64,000 nucleotides of DNA. It comes from Paenibacillus durus ATCC 35681 (lineage in GTDB: Bacteria > Bacillota > Bacilli > Paenibacillales > Paenibacillaceae). The notes below the pieces were generated by a model. That model saw only the letters and a list, made by a program, of their open reading frames with translations, did not search any database and had not been told where the DNA came from. Of this stretch, positions 43,809-52,541 are shown piece after piece. The first letter of the stretch is position 1. Every line of letters begins with the position of its first letter. A program made the position numbers and the translations under genes. Where the stretch lies: contig NZ_CP011114.1 in the NCBI RefSeq assembly GCF_000993825.1, forward strand, positions 1,426,001-1,490,000. The letters are read 5' to 3'.

Positions 43809-45755
43809 ATGAATATTATGACCGTAGAGCATCTTGTCAAAAGCTACGGAGAAAAAGTACTGTTCCAGGACGCGTCCTTCGGAATGGACGAGCGTGACAA
43901 GATCGGCGTCATCGGTGTGAACGGGACGGGCAAATCGACGCTTCTGCGGATTATTGCTGGACTTGAAAGTCCGGACGAGGGGCAAGTTGCTATCGGCAAT
44001 GATGTGCGCGTACAGTTTTTGGCGCAGAATCCGCCCTATAATCCGGAGTATACCGTGCTTCAGCAGGTATTTGCCGGAGACAATCCGGAGCTGGCCGTCA
44101 TGCGGCGGTACATGGAGACGACGGCACTGCTTGAAGCCGATCCGGGGAATACGAAATTGGAAGCAGAGCTAGTCCGCCAAGGTCAGGACATCGACGCCGC
44201 AGGGGTCTGGCATTTGGAGAGCGAAGCGAAAAGCGTGCTATCCAAGCTCGGGATTCAGCAGTTCGACGCGCGTATGGGGTCGCTCTCCGGCGGACAGCGC
44301 AAACGGGTCGCGCTGGCGGCGGCCCTGATTACACCTTCGGAGCTGCTCATTCTAGACGAACCTACCAACCATATCGACACGTCTTCGGTCGCCTGGCTGG
44401 AGCAGTATTTACAGAAGCGGCGCGGCGCGCTGCTGATGGTCACTCATGATCGCTACTTTCTTGAGCGGGTGGCGGGCGTTATGCTGGAGGTGGATCAGGG
44501 ACGGTTGTTCCGCTATGAAGCGAATTATTCCCGCTTCTTGGAGCTGAAGGCCGAGCGCGAAGAGCGGGAGGCTGCTTCCGAGCAGAAGCGGCAGAACCTA
44601 CTGCGCAGCGAGCTGGCCTGGATCAGGCGCGGCGCCAAGGCGCGGTCGACGAAGCAGAAGGCGAGGATCGAGCGCTTCGAGAAGCTGAGAGACCAGCAGG
44701 GCGTATCCTCCGGCAGCCAGTTGGAGATTTCCGCTGCCTCGACAAGGCTGGGGCGCAAGATCCTTGAAATTGAGGATCTGGTGATGTCCAGGGGCGGCCG
44801 GACGCTCATTAAGGATTTGAGCTACATCGCTGTCCCGCAGGACCGCGTTGGTATCGTCGGGCCGAACGGCAGCGGCAAATCGACGCTGCTGAACCTGATT
44901 GCCGGCAAGCTGCAGCCGGACAGCGGCGAGGTCGTGCTTGGACCGACGGTGAAGCTGGGCTATTTCACCCAGGAACATCAGGATATGGACGACACGCTGC
45001 GGGTGATTGAATACATCAAGGAAGAAGCGGAAGTCGTCCGTACGGCGGACGGCTCCTCGATTACGGCGGCTCAGATGCTGGAACGCTTCCTGTTCCCGCC
45101 GGCGATGCAGTGGACGCCGATCTCGAAGCTGTCCGGCGGAGAGAAAAGGAGACTGTATCTTCTGCGCGTACTGATGAGCGCTCCCAATGTGCTGCTGCTG
45201 GACGAACCGACCAATGACCTGGATATCGGCACACTTGCGATCTTGGAAGACTATCTGGATGAGTTTCCCGGAGTCGTCTTTACCGTCTCGCATGACCGGT
45301 TCTTCCTGGACCGGACGGTGGACAAGATCATCGCGTTCGAGGACGGAATGATCCGGGTTCATGTCGGTGATTACAGCGAGTACGAAGAGTGGCTGGCCAA
45401 GAATGGGCCGGTTCGCAGCACCGCAGGCGATGGGAAAGAGGATGCGGCAGCCAAACATGGCTCAGGCAGCCAGTCTCCGCAAGGACAAACTGCTCCTGCT
45501 CCGGCTCCGGCCCGGGAAAAGCTGAAATTTTCATTCAAGGAACAGCGGGAGTATGAAGAGATTGACAGCCTCGTTGAGCAGGCCGAGCAGCGTCTAAGTT
45601 CCATTGCCGCGCAGATGGAAGCGGCCTTTGCCGATTCCGGGAAGCTCCAGCAATTGGTGGAGGAGCAGCGCGCGGCCGAGGCGGAGCTGGAGCGGCTGAT
45701 GGATCGCTGGACTTATCTGAACGAACTGGCGGAGAAAATCGCGAACAAATCGTAA
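43809..45755 (+). CDS. ABC-F ATPase, Uup type
   Basis: A 648-residue soluble protein with two ABC domains: Walker A GVNGTGKST and GPNGSGKST, signatures LSGGQRKR and LSGGEKRR, Walker B ILDEPTNHID and LLDEPTNDLD. A charged linker (about 235-310, with KARSTKQKARIERFEKL) joins them, and a C-terminal coiled coil (about 575-645) follows a Pro/Ala-rich hinge. This is the Uup layout. ABC-F proteins act on the ribosome, here most likely a housekeeping factor and not a resistance determinant. A small ribosome site (GGGAAGG) precedes the ATG. Confidence 0.9.
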   Translation: MNIMTVEHLVKSYGEKVLFQDASFGMDERDKIGVIGVNGTGKSTLLRIIAGLESPDEGQVAIGNDVRVQFLAQNPPYNPEYTVLQQVFAGDNPELAVMRRYMETTALLEADPGNTKLEAELVRQGQDIDAAGVWHLESEAKSVLSKLGIQQFDARMGSLSGGQRKRVALAAALITPSELLILDEPTNHIDTSSVAWLEQYLQKRRGALLMVTHDRYFLERVAGVMLEVDQGRLFRYEANYSRFLELKAEREEREAASEQKRQNLLRSELAWIRRGAKARSTKQKARIERFEKLRDQQGVSSGSQLEISAASTRLGRKILEIEDLVMSRGGRTLIKDLSYIAVPQDRVGIVGPNGSGKSTLLNLIAGKLQPDSGEVVLGPTVKLGYFTQEHQDMDDTLRVIEYIKEEAEVVRTADGSSITAAQMLERFLFPPAMQWTPISKLSGGEKRRLYLLRVLMSAPNVLLLDEPTNDLDIGTLAILEDYLDEFPGVVFTVSHDRFFLDRTVDKIIAFEDGMIRVHVGDYSEYEEWLAKNGPVRSTAGDGKEDAAAKHGSGSQSPQGQTAPAPAPAREKLKFSFKEQREYEEIDSLVEQAEQRLSSIAAQMEAAFADSGKLQQLVEEQRAAEAELERLMDRWTYLNELAEKIANKS

Positions 45756-45791
45756 CGGGCCGTTCGCAGCAATAATCGAGGAGGCGGATTT

Positions 45792-46367
45792 ATGCGATCG
45801 ACGCTTGAGGACGCGGTCCGGTTGCGCGAAGAGGGGCGGGCTGAAGCGGCGAAGGATAAGCTTCTCCTGCTGCTTCAGCAATATGAGAGCAGCATGTCAG
45901 CCGGTCACAATCGGTTCATTCGGCAAGCTACTTCCGAAGCCGAACCCGAAGCGAAGAGCACAAGCTCCGGGCAGGACCCGTTCTACGCTGAGCTGCTCTA
46001 TCAAATCGCCTGGACACATGATGTTATGGGTCTGGAGAGCGCCGCCGTTCCCTTTTATGAACAAAGCTTGTCAGCCGGGTTGGCCAAAAAATGGAGACCT
46101 GGCGCTCTTTTGGGATTAGGCAGTACATATCGAACGCTGGGCCAATACGAACAATCGGAAAATGTGCTGCGGCGGGCGATCGAAGACTATCCCCAGCACA
46201 GAGAATTTCAAGTGTTCTATGCGATGACCTTGTACAATTTACGGCAAAATGACAAGGCTATGGGAGTTCTGCTGCATTTGCTTGCTGATACGTCCGGCGA
46301 TCCCGGTATTTCCGAATATGCCCGGGCTATTAGTTTCTATGCCGACAAACTCGATCAGGTATGGTAA
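45792..46367 (+). CDS. Tetratricopeptide-repeat protein
   Basis: A 191-residue helical protein with three TPR-like repeats: AELLYQIAWTHDVMGLESAAVPFYEQSL, RPGALLGLGSTYRTLGQYEQSENVLRRAIEDYP and REFQVFYAMTLYNLRQNDKAMGVLLHLL. It is probably cytoplasmic and acts as a protein-binding scaffold. GAGGAGG precedes the ATG, 36 bases after the ABC-F gene, so the two may share a transcript. Confidence 0.8.
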   Translation: MRSTLEDAVRLREEGRAEAAKDKLLLLLQQYESSMSAGHNRFIRQATSEAEPEAKSTSSGQDPFYAELLYQIAWTHDVMGLESAAVPFYEQSLSAGLAKKWRPGALLGLGSTYRTLGQYEQSENVLRRAIEDYPQHREFQVFYAMTLYNLRQNDKAMGVLLHLLADTSGDPGISEYARAISFYADKLDQVW

Positions 46368-46401
46368 TAGATAAGATAAACTTAAAGATGGGGTGAGTGC
46401 A

Positions 46402-47586
46402 TTGACAAAGTATGATTTTGACCGTGTTGTCAACCGGAGCAATACGCATTCCTACAAGTGGGACCAAGTGGAAAAACTGTTCGGAAACAAGGATATTTTA
46501 CCGCTATGGGTGGCGGATATGGACTTCGAAAGTCCACCGGCTGTAAAAGAGGCGCTGGTTCGGCGCGCAGAGCAGGGCATTTATGGATATTGCATCCAAA
46601 GCGACTCGTACATTGACTCGATCACCGGATGGTTCCGCCGCCGCCACGATTGGGAAATTTCCAAGGAATGGATTTCGCAATCGCCCGGTATCGTAACTAC
46701 ATTAAGCTTGGCGGTCGAGCTGTTCAGCGAACCGGGAGCCGAGGTTATTTTACAGTCGCCGGTCTACTATCCTTTCTACGATGTCATCAAAATGAACGGC
46801 CGCCAAGTGGCCGACAATCCGCTCGTGCACCGGAACGGACGCTATGAAATGGACTATGAGCAGCTGGAAGGGCTGATGAAGGGCGGCGCCAAGCTGCTGC
46901 TGCTGTGCAGCCCGCATAACCCCGGCGGACGGGTGTGGGAGCGCGAGGAACTGCTGCGGCTCGGAGAGTTGTGCCTGCAATACGGCGTTACTGTGGTTTC
47001 TGACGAAATCCACTGTGATTTGGCGCTTCCCGGACACAAGCATATTCCGTTCGCCTCGCTGTCCAAGGAACTGTCGGACATTACACTGATGGCGCTGGCT
47101 CCGACCAAAACTTTCAATCTGCCGGGCATTCAATCCTCTTTTATCGTGGCATCGAACCCGGAAATGAAACGCAAATTCGAGACGCGGATTAAGACATTTA
47201 GTCTGCATATGGCCAGCTTTTTCGCACAGGATGCGGTAGAAGCAGCCTATACCGAAGGGGCTGAGTGGCTTGACGAACTGATCTCCTACATCAGCGGCAA
47301 CATCGAGCACACGGTCTCTTATCTGGCTGAGCACTTGCCGCAAGTCAAGGTAATGAAGCCAGAGGCTACCTACCTGTTGTGGGTGGATTGCCGGGCGCTG
47401 GGCTTAAACGGGGCAGGGCTGAAAAAGCTGATGTATCAAGAGGCAGGCGTTGCCTTTAATGAGGGTTCGGTGTTCGGAAGTGAAGGGGAAGGGTTTCTGC
47501 GGATCAACATGGCCTGCCCAAGATCGATTTTGCAGGCAGCCTTGGAGCGGTTCAGCGCGGCTGCGGCGAAGGTTGTTGTGAAGTAA
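46402..47586 (+). CDS. patB: PatB/MalY-type C-S lyase (PLP aminotransferase family)
   Basis: A 394-residue fold-type I PLP enzyme. LPLWVADMDFESPPAVKEAL is the PatB/MalY N-terminal mark, QSPVYYPFYDVI and SPHNPGGRVWEREEL the cofactor region, SDEIHCDL the Asp that binds pyridine nitrogen, and ALAPTKTFNLPGIQ the PLP lysine. These enzymes split cystathionine or cysteine conjugates to thiol, pyruvate and ammonia. The start is TTG at 46402 after GGGGTGAG; a GTG at 46393 lies inside that site. Confidence 0.9.
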   Translation: MTKYDFDRVVNRSNTHSYKWDQVEKLFGNKDILPLWVADMDFESPPAVKEALVRRAEQGIYGYCIQSDSYIDSITGWFRRRHDWEISKEWISQSPGIVTTLSLAVELFSEPGAEVILQSPVYYPFYDVIKMNGRQVADNPLVHRNGRYEMDYEQLEGLMKGGAKLLLLCSPHNPGGRVWEREELLRLGELCLQYGVTVVSDEIHCDLALPGHKHIPFASLSKELSDITLMALAPTKTFNLPGIQSSFIVASNPEMKRKFETRIKTFSLHMASFFAQDAVEAAYTEGAEWLDELISYISGNIEHTVSYLAEHLPQVKVMKPEATYLLWVDCRALGLNGAGLKKLMYQEAGVAFNEGSVFGSEGEGFLRINMACPRSILQAALERFSAAAAKVVVK

Positions 47587-47595
47587 ATAGAGCAT

Positions 47596-47634
47596 AAAAA
47601 GCTGGCCCCGGGAAACCTCGAGGCCAGCTTTTTT
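47596..47634 (+). terminator. Terminator of the patB gene
   Basis: AAAAAGCTGGCC pairs with GGCCAGCTTTTT over a 14-base loop, ending in TTTTTT. The A-rich left arm would also let it work on the minus strand. Confidence 0.93.
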
Positions 47635-47680
47635 ACGGACATAATGATAAGACGCGGCAGTGTGTCTGTCCCGTTAGCAT

Positions 47681-47706
47681 AAAAGGGAGGCCGGAGAGCC
47701 TCCCTT
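47681..47706 (-). terminator. Terminator of the M42 peptidase gene
   Basis: On the minus strand AAGGGAGGC pairs with GCCTCCCTT, followed by TT, 39 bases after the peptidase stop. Confidence 0.7.
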
Positions 47707-47744
47707 GTTCATTTTCAGCAGCCAGCCGCAGGCACAAGCTTCTG

Positions 47745-48797
47745 TCAATTCGCTCCCACATAAGCGGCCAGCAGCTTGGCCGTATTGAATACGGCCTGCT
47801 TATGCGTGCGCTCCATGGAGTGGGAAGCGTGAACGCCCGGGCCGATCAGCGCGGCCCGGATATTGGCGCCGCCATGAAGCGCCGCAGAGGCGTCAGAGCC
47901 GTAATGCGGATAAATATCAACCGCATGGGGGATACCCAGGCCCTGAGCCAGCTCGATGAGCCGTCCGGTCATCGTATAATCGTAAGGGCCGGTGGAGTCT
48001 TTGGCGCAGATGGAGACGTCGGTCTCCTTGCAGCTCAAATCGTCGCCCAGGACGCCCATATCGACGGCGATCAATTCGCTGATGCCGCCGGGAATCCAGG
48101 AGGCGCCGTGTCCGACCTCTTCATAATTGGAGATCAGCAGCGACAGATTATGCAGCGGTTTCCAGCCTTCACGCTTGATGCTTTCCAGCAGGCCGAGCAG
48201 GGCGGCGACGCTTGCTTTATCGTCCAGATGGCGCGACTTGATATAACCGCTTGGCGTAATAACGGGACGGGCGTCAAACGAAATAAAATCGCCGACGGCG
48301 ATGCCCAGCTTCAGTACATCGTCCTTGCTTGAGACGACCTCATCGATGCGGACCTCCATATTTTCTTCGATCCGCTTAATATCACGGGCATCGGCGGGGT
48401 AGGCATGGGCGGAAGGCCGCGTCGACAAAATCGTTCCGGTATAAGTCTTTCCGCTGCGTGTATGAATGACGCAGTATTCATTCTCGATGCTGTACATCGT
48501 GAAGCCCCCGACGGAGGTCAGGCGCAGAGTGCCGTCCGGACGGATGGAGCGGACCATCGCACCGAGCGTATCGACATGGGCGCTCAGTCCGACGGTGCGG
48601 GAGGGATCAAGGCCGTCGACACTTAGGATTAACCCGCCTTTTTCGTTCCAGGATAGGCTTGCTCCAAGAGCGGCGCCTTCTTCAGCAACAAGCTTCATGA
48701 CGGCATGGGTGAAGCCGCTAGGGCTTGGTGTATCGAGCAGTTTCTTGAGGATATTCAGAATGTATTCTTCATTGGGCTGGATTGAAAGGATCGGCAT
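47745..48797 (-). CDS. M42 family aminopeptidase (FrvX/YsdC-like)
   Basis: A 350-residue di-zinc peptidase. Metal ligands are in LSAHVDTLG (His, Asp), RHLDDKASV (bridging Asp), NYEEVGHGAS (catalytic Glu and Glu ligand), AVDMGVLG (Asp) and ASHSMERTH (His). The dodecameric aminopeptidase family trims peptides in the cytoplasm; some members act as glucanases. The start ATG at 48797 follows AGGAGG, and only about ten bases upstream of that site begins the palindromic element at 48817-49037, so its promoter lies in or behind that element. Confidence 0.9.
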   Translation of the reverse strand: MPILSIQPNEEYILNILKKLLDTPSPSGFTHAVMKLVAEEGAALGASLSWNEKGGLILSVDGLDPSRTVGLSAHVDTLGAMVRSIRPDGTLRLTSVGGFTMYSIENEYCVIHTRSGKTYTGTILSTRPSAHAYPADARDIKRIEENMEVRIDEVVSSKDDVLKLGIAVGDFISFDARPVITPSGYIKSRHLDDKASVAALLGLLESIKREGWKPLHNLSLLISNYEEVGHGASWIPGGISELIAVDMGVLGDDLSCKETDVSICAKDSTGPYDYTMTGRLIELAQGLGIPHAVDIYPHYGSDASAALHGGANIRAALIGPGVHASHSMERTHKQAVFNTAKLLAAYVGAN

Positions 48798-48816
48798 GGA
48801 AATCCTCCTGTCTTTT

Positions 48817-49037
48817 TAACTATAAGATGAACTTAAGATTCTACCATCAAATATCAGTCGTAACTACGAGGAACGTTTGGACTTCCGGCCGCTGTTGTCT
48901 CCAGATTTCTTGATTTAACCGCTCTTCGCGGATGAAATCCGGAGACAAAGGCGGTCGCTATCGCTCCTACAGTTCCAAACTTCCCCTTCGTTACTCCTTA
49001 TCCTGATGTCATTTTTCAAGTTCATCTTATATAGTAA
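48817..49037. repeat. About 220 bp imperfect palindrome, MITE-like
   Basis: The two ends are inverted repeats: AACTATAAGATGAACTT (left) against the complement of the right end, TTACTATATAAGATGAACTT. Further in, AACGTTTGGACTT pairs with AGTTCCAAACTT, and GTCTCCAGATTTC with GAAATCCGGAGAC, with the turn near 48920. The whole element could fold into a long hairpin and has no coding frame. It sits between the M42 peptidase and LapA genes, both read leftward. Its size and ends fit a MITE or a genus-specific repeat; copy number cannot be seen in one window. Confidence 0.75.
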
Positions 49038-49052
49038 GCAATCAACCGTACA

Positions 49053-49385
49053 TTAATTAAATGTTGTCGTTCCGCCGGGAATGGTGCTCTCTGCCATCGT
49101 ACTCACCGCATTTGCCGTTTCCAGTTCCGCGATTTTTTCATTGGCTTTCACGAGCTCGGCAGTAAGGGATTTGATCTTTCTTTGCTGCTTGTACTGACGG
49201 AATATTCCGTACGAGCCTACGATTACTCCGCCGATCAGCGCGCAGCTGAGAATGACCAGGATCAGCGGGAGCGACACGATGCTGAAACCGAAGTTCACTT
49301 GAACCGGATCGACGTTGATAACGGCAAAAAAAGCGATAAACAGCGCAAAAATCAGGCCGAAAATTAAAGACCATTGCATTTTCAT
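49053..49385 (-). CDS. LapA domain membrane protein
   Basis: A 110-residue protein with two membrane helices (WSLIFGLIFALFIAFFAVINV and LPLILVILSCALIGGVIVGSYG) and a cytoplasmic coiled coil (KSLTAELVKANEKIAELETAN). NVDPVQVNFGF between the helices is the LapA/YrvD (DUF1049) mark. The start ATG at 49385 follows AAGGAGGA; the longer frame to 49511 has no site. The function is unclear; E. coli LapA helps control lipopolysaccharide synthesis, which does not apply here. Confidence 0.85.
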   Translation of the reverse strand: MKMQWSLIFGLIFALFIAFFAVINVDPVQVNFGFSIVSLPLILVILSCALIGGVIVGSYGIFRQYKQQRKIKSLTAELVKANEKIAELETANAVSTMAESTIPGGTTTFN

Positions 49386-49514
49386 AACAAACTTCCTCCT
49401 TGGGAAAATTCCGAATCGGCAGTTAGACGGCCGCTTTACATTATAAAGTCCCTTACCCGAAAAGGGCAAGGGACGATATGAACTTGCAACCGAGATCGCC
49501 AAAGGGCTCATACT

Positions 49515-51431
49515 TTACTTCGTCAACTGTTCCATTTGCCCAATCACATCTTCAAAGACGCTCATCGCTTCGCGGATCGGCTGAGGCGAGGACATATCGA
49601 CGCCCGCTTTTTTCAAAATATTGATGGAATAGTCGCTGCCGCCGCTCTTCAGGAACCCGAGATACCGGTCAACCGCCGGCTTGCCTTCTTCCAAAATCTG
49701 CTTGGAGAAGCTGGTGGCCGCCGAGAAGCCTGTCGCATATTTGTAGACATAGAAGCTGTTATAGAAATGCGGAATCCGTGCCCATTCCATCTCGATATCC
49801 TTGTCCACGACCATGTCCTTGCCGTAATACTTGACGTTCAGATCATAGTAAATGGCCGACAGATCCTGCGGTGTGAGCGATTCGCCTTTCTCGGCGCGCT
49901 CGTGCACGATTTTCTCGAATTCGGCAAACATCGTCTGACGGAACACCGTGGTGCGGAATTGGTCCGCATAGTAGGTGAGCAGATACATTTTTTCCTTCTT
50001 GTCCGTCGATTTTTCCAGCAAATAATGCATCAGCAGCGCTTCGTTCGTCGTCGAGGCTACCTCGGCCAGAAAAATAGTATATTGCGCGTCGCGATATTTC
50101 AGCGCATTATCCGAATAGTACGAGTGGAGGGCGTGGCCCATTTCATGCGCCAGCGTGAACATACTGTTCAGGTTGTCGTTATGGTTCAGCAGCACGTACG
50201 GGTGAGTGCCGTAGGCTCCCCAGCTGTACGCTCCGGTGCGCTTGTTCTCGTTCTCGTAAATGTCGATCCAGCCGTTGTCGTAGCCTTCCTGGAGCGTCTT
50301 CAGATAATCCTCGCCCAGCGGCTTTAGGCCTTCCTTCGTAATTTTTTTGGCTTCCTCAAAAGGGATATCCAACTTGTATTCGTCCACCAGCGGCGCGAAC
50401 AGATCGTACATATGGAGTTCATCAACGCCCAGCAGCTTCTGGCGCAGCTTCATGTAACGGTGCATCAGCGGCAGGCTCTCATGGATCGTGTCGACGAGGT
50501 TCGTGTAGACTTCCTGGGAAATGTTGTCGCCGAACAGCGACATCTCCAGGACGGAAGGATATTTGCGCACGCGCGAATAAAAGACGTTCTTGTTCACATT
50601 AGCACTCAGGGTTGCGGCGATCGTGTTCTTCTGCTTGGCGTAGGTGTCGTACACCGCCGTAAAGGCGTTCTTACGGACTTCCCGGTTCGGGCTTTCAAGG
50701 AATTTAATGTAGCTTCCGTGGGTCAGCTCAACTTCTTTCCCGGACTCGTCCTTGATTTTCGGGAATTTAAGATCGGCGTTGTTCAGCATGCCGAAAATAT
50801 TTTGCGGTGCCTGGGACAGCGTACCAACCTGCGCGAGCAGCGCCTCTTCCTGTTTCGAGAGAACATGGGCTTTTTGACGCTTCATTTCGGTCAACGTAAA
50901 TGTATAATCCGAAAGCGCCGGATCGGCGATGAATTCGTCCAGCTTCTCCACGGGCAGCGCAAGAATCTCCGGAGTTATATAGGAGAGGGCTTCGCCCGCA
51001 TCCACGCTAAGCTTCTTTGCTTTCTGCGAAAGCGCCTGATAGACCGGGTTCGCGGTGTCTTCATCCTGGCGCATGTGGGCGTATACATATAGACGCTCGG
51101 TCTTGAGCGACAGTTCGTCGTCCAACTCGAAGCACTCTTTCAGTGCGGAAGCGGTGCTGAGCTTGCCTTGGAATTTGGAGGCTTCCTCAATCAGGTTCTT
51201 GGCTTGGTCATAAGTTTTATCCCATTCCTGCTGTGAAGCAAACATATCTTCAAGCTTCCAACGGTTCTCGGCGGGCACTTCGCTTCTCTTCAATAGTTGT
51301 TCCATAGGAATCCTCCTTAATAAATGGGATGAGATCTGCGCGGGCTGCGGTTTGGCCGCAGCGGAGGAGAAGCTCCCCTGCAGCAGACCGAGCGCAAGCA
51401 GCGCTGAAAGGGATCTGGCTGCAAAAGACAT
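49515..51431 (-). CDS. pepF: Oligoendopeptidase F, with two possible starts
   Basis: A zinc M3B peptidase that cuts short peptides. HEMGH (429-433 in the long form) and the following FLAEVAS Glu are the metal site; the PepF N-terminal EVPAENRWKLEDMF and C-terminal NSFYVYKYATGFSAA are typical. Two starts are well formed: ATG at 51305 behind AAGGAGG gives the usual 596-residue cytoplasmic enzyme; ATG at 51431 behind AAGGAGGT gives 638 residues, the extra 42 holding a basic start, SLSALLALGLL and an AxA-like SAAA cleavage site, that is, a plausible Sec signal peptide. Both may be used. There is no stop between them. Confidence 0.92.
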   Translation of the reverse strand: MSFAARSLSALLALGLLQGSFSSAAAKPQPAQISSHLLRRIPMEQLLKRSEVPAENRWKLEDMFASQQEWDKTYDQAKNLIEEASKFQGKLSTASALKECFELDDELSLKTERLYVYAHMRQDEDTANPVYQALSQKAKKLSVDAGEALSYITPEILALPVEKLDEFIADPALSDYTFTLTEMKRQKAHVLSKQEEALLAQVGTLSQAPQNIFGMLNNADLKFPKIKDESGKEVELTHGSYIKFLESPNREVRKNAFTAVYDTYAKQKNTIAATLSANVNKNVFYSRVRKYPSVLEMSLFGDNISQEVYTNLVDTIHESLPLMHRYMKLRQKLLGVDELHMYDLFAPLVDEYKLDIPFEEAKKITKEGLKPLGEDYLKTLQEGYDNGWIDIYENENKRTGAYSWGAYGTHPYVLLNHNDNLNSMFTLAHEMGHALHSYYSDNALKYRDAQYTIFLAEVASTTNEALLMHYLLEKSTDKKEKMYLLTYYADQFRTTVFRQTMFAEFEKIVHERAEKGESLTPQDLSAIYYDLNVKYYGKDMVVDKDIEMEWARIPHFYNSFYVYKYATGFSAATSFSKQILEEGKPAVDRYLGFLKSGGSDYSINILKKAGVDMSSPQPIREAMSVFEDVIGQMEQLTK

Positions 51432-51544
51432 GACGGCGACCTCCTTGAATGTAAAGGTGCGCCTAGTATTCCCTCGAGATCTGTGATTATGAATCTATTT
51501 ATGGATCTATTCTTGCGCCGAATGCCATTTTGTCTCGCTTAACA

Positions 51545-51715
51545 TCATGTCAGCAAGTCATAGATGACAAAGACAAAAGCCAGCGCAATCATTGCAACCG
51601 TAATTAACGCCATGACTCTTCTCAATCTGGGATCAAGGCGGTCCTTGCTCATAATCAGTACGGCGCCCAAGCATAGAACAGCGACAACATATATGGCTAG
51701 ACTTTCATTGTTCAT
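51545..51715 (-). CDS. 56-residue two-helix membrane protein
   Basis: The ATG at 51715 starts four bases after the stop codon region of the upstream gene (51719-51952), so translational coupling is likely. The frame has two hydrophobic stretches (LAIYVVAVLCLGAVLIM and VMALITVAMIALAFVFVIY) separated by a charged loop, SKDRLDPRLRR. The ribosome site is weak (CAGGT). No family is recognised, but the composition is that of a genuine small membrane protein. Confidence 0.6.
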   Translation of the reverse strand: MNNESLAIYVVAVLCLGAVLIMSKDRLDPRLRRVMALITVAMIALAFVFVIYDLLT

Positions 51716-51718
51716 GTC

Positions 51719-51952
51719 TTATACCTGCTTAAACGCCGCCATGATGCGATTGTATTCTTCCTCGTTATCTTTATAGGATTCCTTATTAAACCGGTTATTA
51801 ACCCATTGCATCAACGCGGGACGGCTTAGAAAGGTATGCGTTTCTTCGCCCCACTGGTCGGATATTTCCCTCAGTACAATATAGCGGCCCTGGACCTCTA
51901 CAGTCATCATATTCCATTTATCCGTCTTGTAGATTTCGTGTTTTTTGATCAT
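51719..51952 (-). CDS. Small conserved-looking hypothetical protein
   Basis: A 77-residue protein, MIKKHEIYKTDKWNMM and so on, with alternating charged and hydrophobic residues and a helical end (SYKDNEEEYNRIMAAFKQV). The start ATG at 51952 follows AGGGTGGGA; the longer frame to 52018 lacks a site. I do not recognise the family. It is read divergently from the cold shock gene and is followed by the 56-residue membrane ORF. Confidence 0.65.
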   Translation of the reverse strand: MIKKHEIYKTDKWNMMTVEVQGRYIVLREISDQWGEETHTFLSRPALMQWVNNRFNKESYKDNEEEYNRIMAAFKQV

Positions 51953-52046
51953 TGTTGTCCCACCCTGGCGATATTTGGCTTTTGATAAATGATAACGCAC
52001 CGGAGAAGGGAAAAGCAAATTAATTCCGGGTCAATTAAAAGATGGA

Positions 52047-52075
52047 TTGCTTTGCCTGGAAGATTGAAGTATAAT
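52047..52075 (+). promoter_or_regulatory. Cold shock gene promoter
   Basis: TTGCTT (52047-52052) and a perfect TATAAT (52070-52075) with 17-base spacing, about 45 bases upstream of the start codon. Confidence 0.75.
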
Positions 52076-52084
52076 GTAGACATT

Positions 52085-52098
52085 CGCCATATATGGCG
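52085..52098 (+). promoter_or_regulatory. Palindrome in the cold shock leader
   Basis: CGCCATATATGGCG is a perfect 14-base palindrome at the start of the mRNA, ending eight bases before AGGAGG. It may form a small hairpin that stabilises the message or tunes access to the ribosome site. Confidence 0.4.
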
Positions 52099-52120
52099 GC
52101 ATTTTTAGGAGGTTGTTCAC

Positions 52121-52318
52121 TTGAAAGGTACAGTAAAATGGTTTAACGCAGAAAAAGGCTACGGCTTCATCCAAGTTGATGGCGGCGAAGACGTATTCGT
52201 TCATTTCTCCGCAATCCAAGGAGATGGCTTCAAAACTTTGGAAGAAGGTCAATCCGTTGAGTTCGAAATCACTGAAGGCAACCGTGGACCGCAAGCAGCT
52301 AACGTAATCAAACTGTAA
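52121..52318 (+). CDS. cspB: Cold shock protein (CspB/CspD type)
   Basis: A 65-residue OB-fold RNA chaperone. RNP1 is KGYGFIQV and RNP2 VFVHFSAI, and the full sequence matches the Csp family closely in length. The start is TTG at 52121 behind AGGAGGTT. The leader is short (about 40 bases), unlike the long E. coli cspA leader. The gene symbol within the Csp group is a guess. Confidence 0.93.
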   Translation: MKGTVKWFNAEKGYGFIQVDGGEDVFVHFSAIQGDGFKTLEEGQSVEFEITEGNRGPQAANVIKL

Positions 52319-52409
52319 GACAAGGCGGAAGGGAACAGCCCTTCGCTCTGAATATACTTGATATGGTAAGCTTTTATTAAGGCGTAACCCAAGCAATGTA
52401 TAACTCAAG

Positions 52410-52443
52410 ACACAGTTCTCTTTATGGGAGCTGTGTTTTTTAT
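52410..52443 (+). terminator. Terminator downstream of the cold shock gene
   Basis: ACACAGTTCTC pairs with GGGAGCTGTGT over TTTAT, followed by TTTTT. It lies 90 bases after the csp stop; no other gene lies between. Confidence 0.75.
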
Positions 52444-52541
52444 TTTGGTGCGGGGATTATTTCAACAGCATCTTTTCCAAAAAATCAGGGCTCTGCCGCT
52501 CTTTTGAAGGAGACAGCAGGCCCTTTTCTGTCATGTATAGA

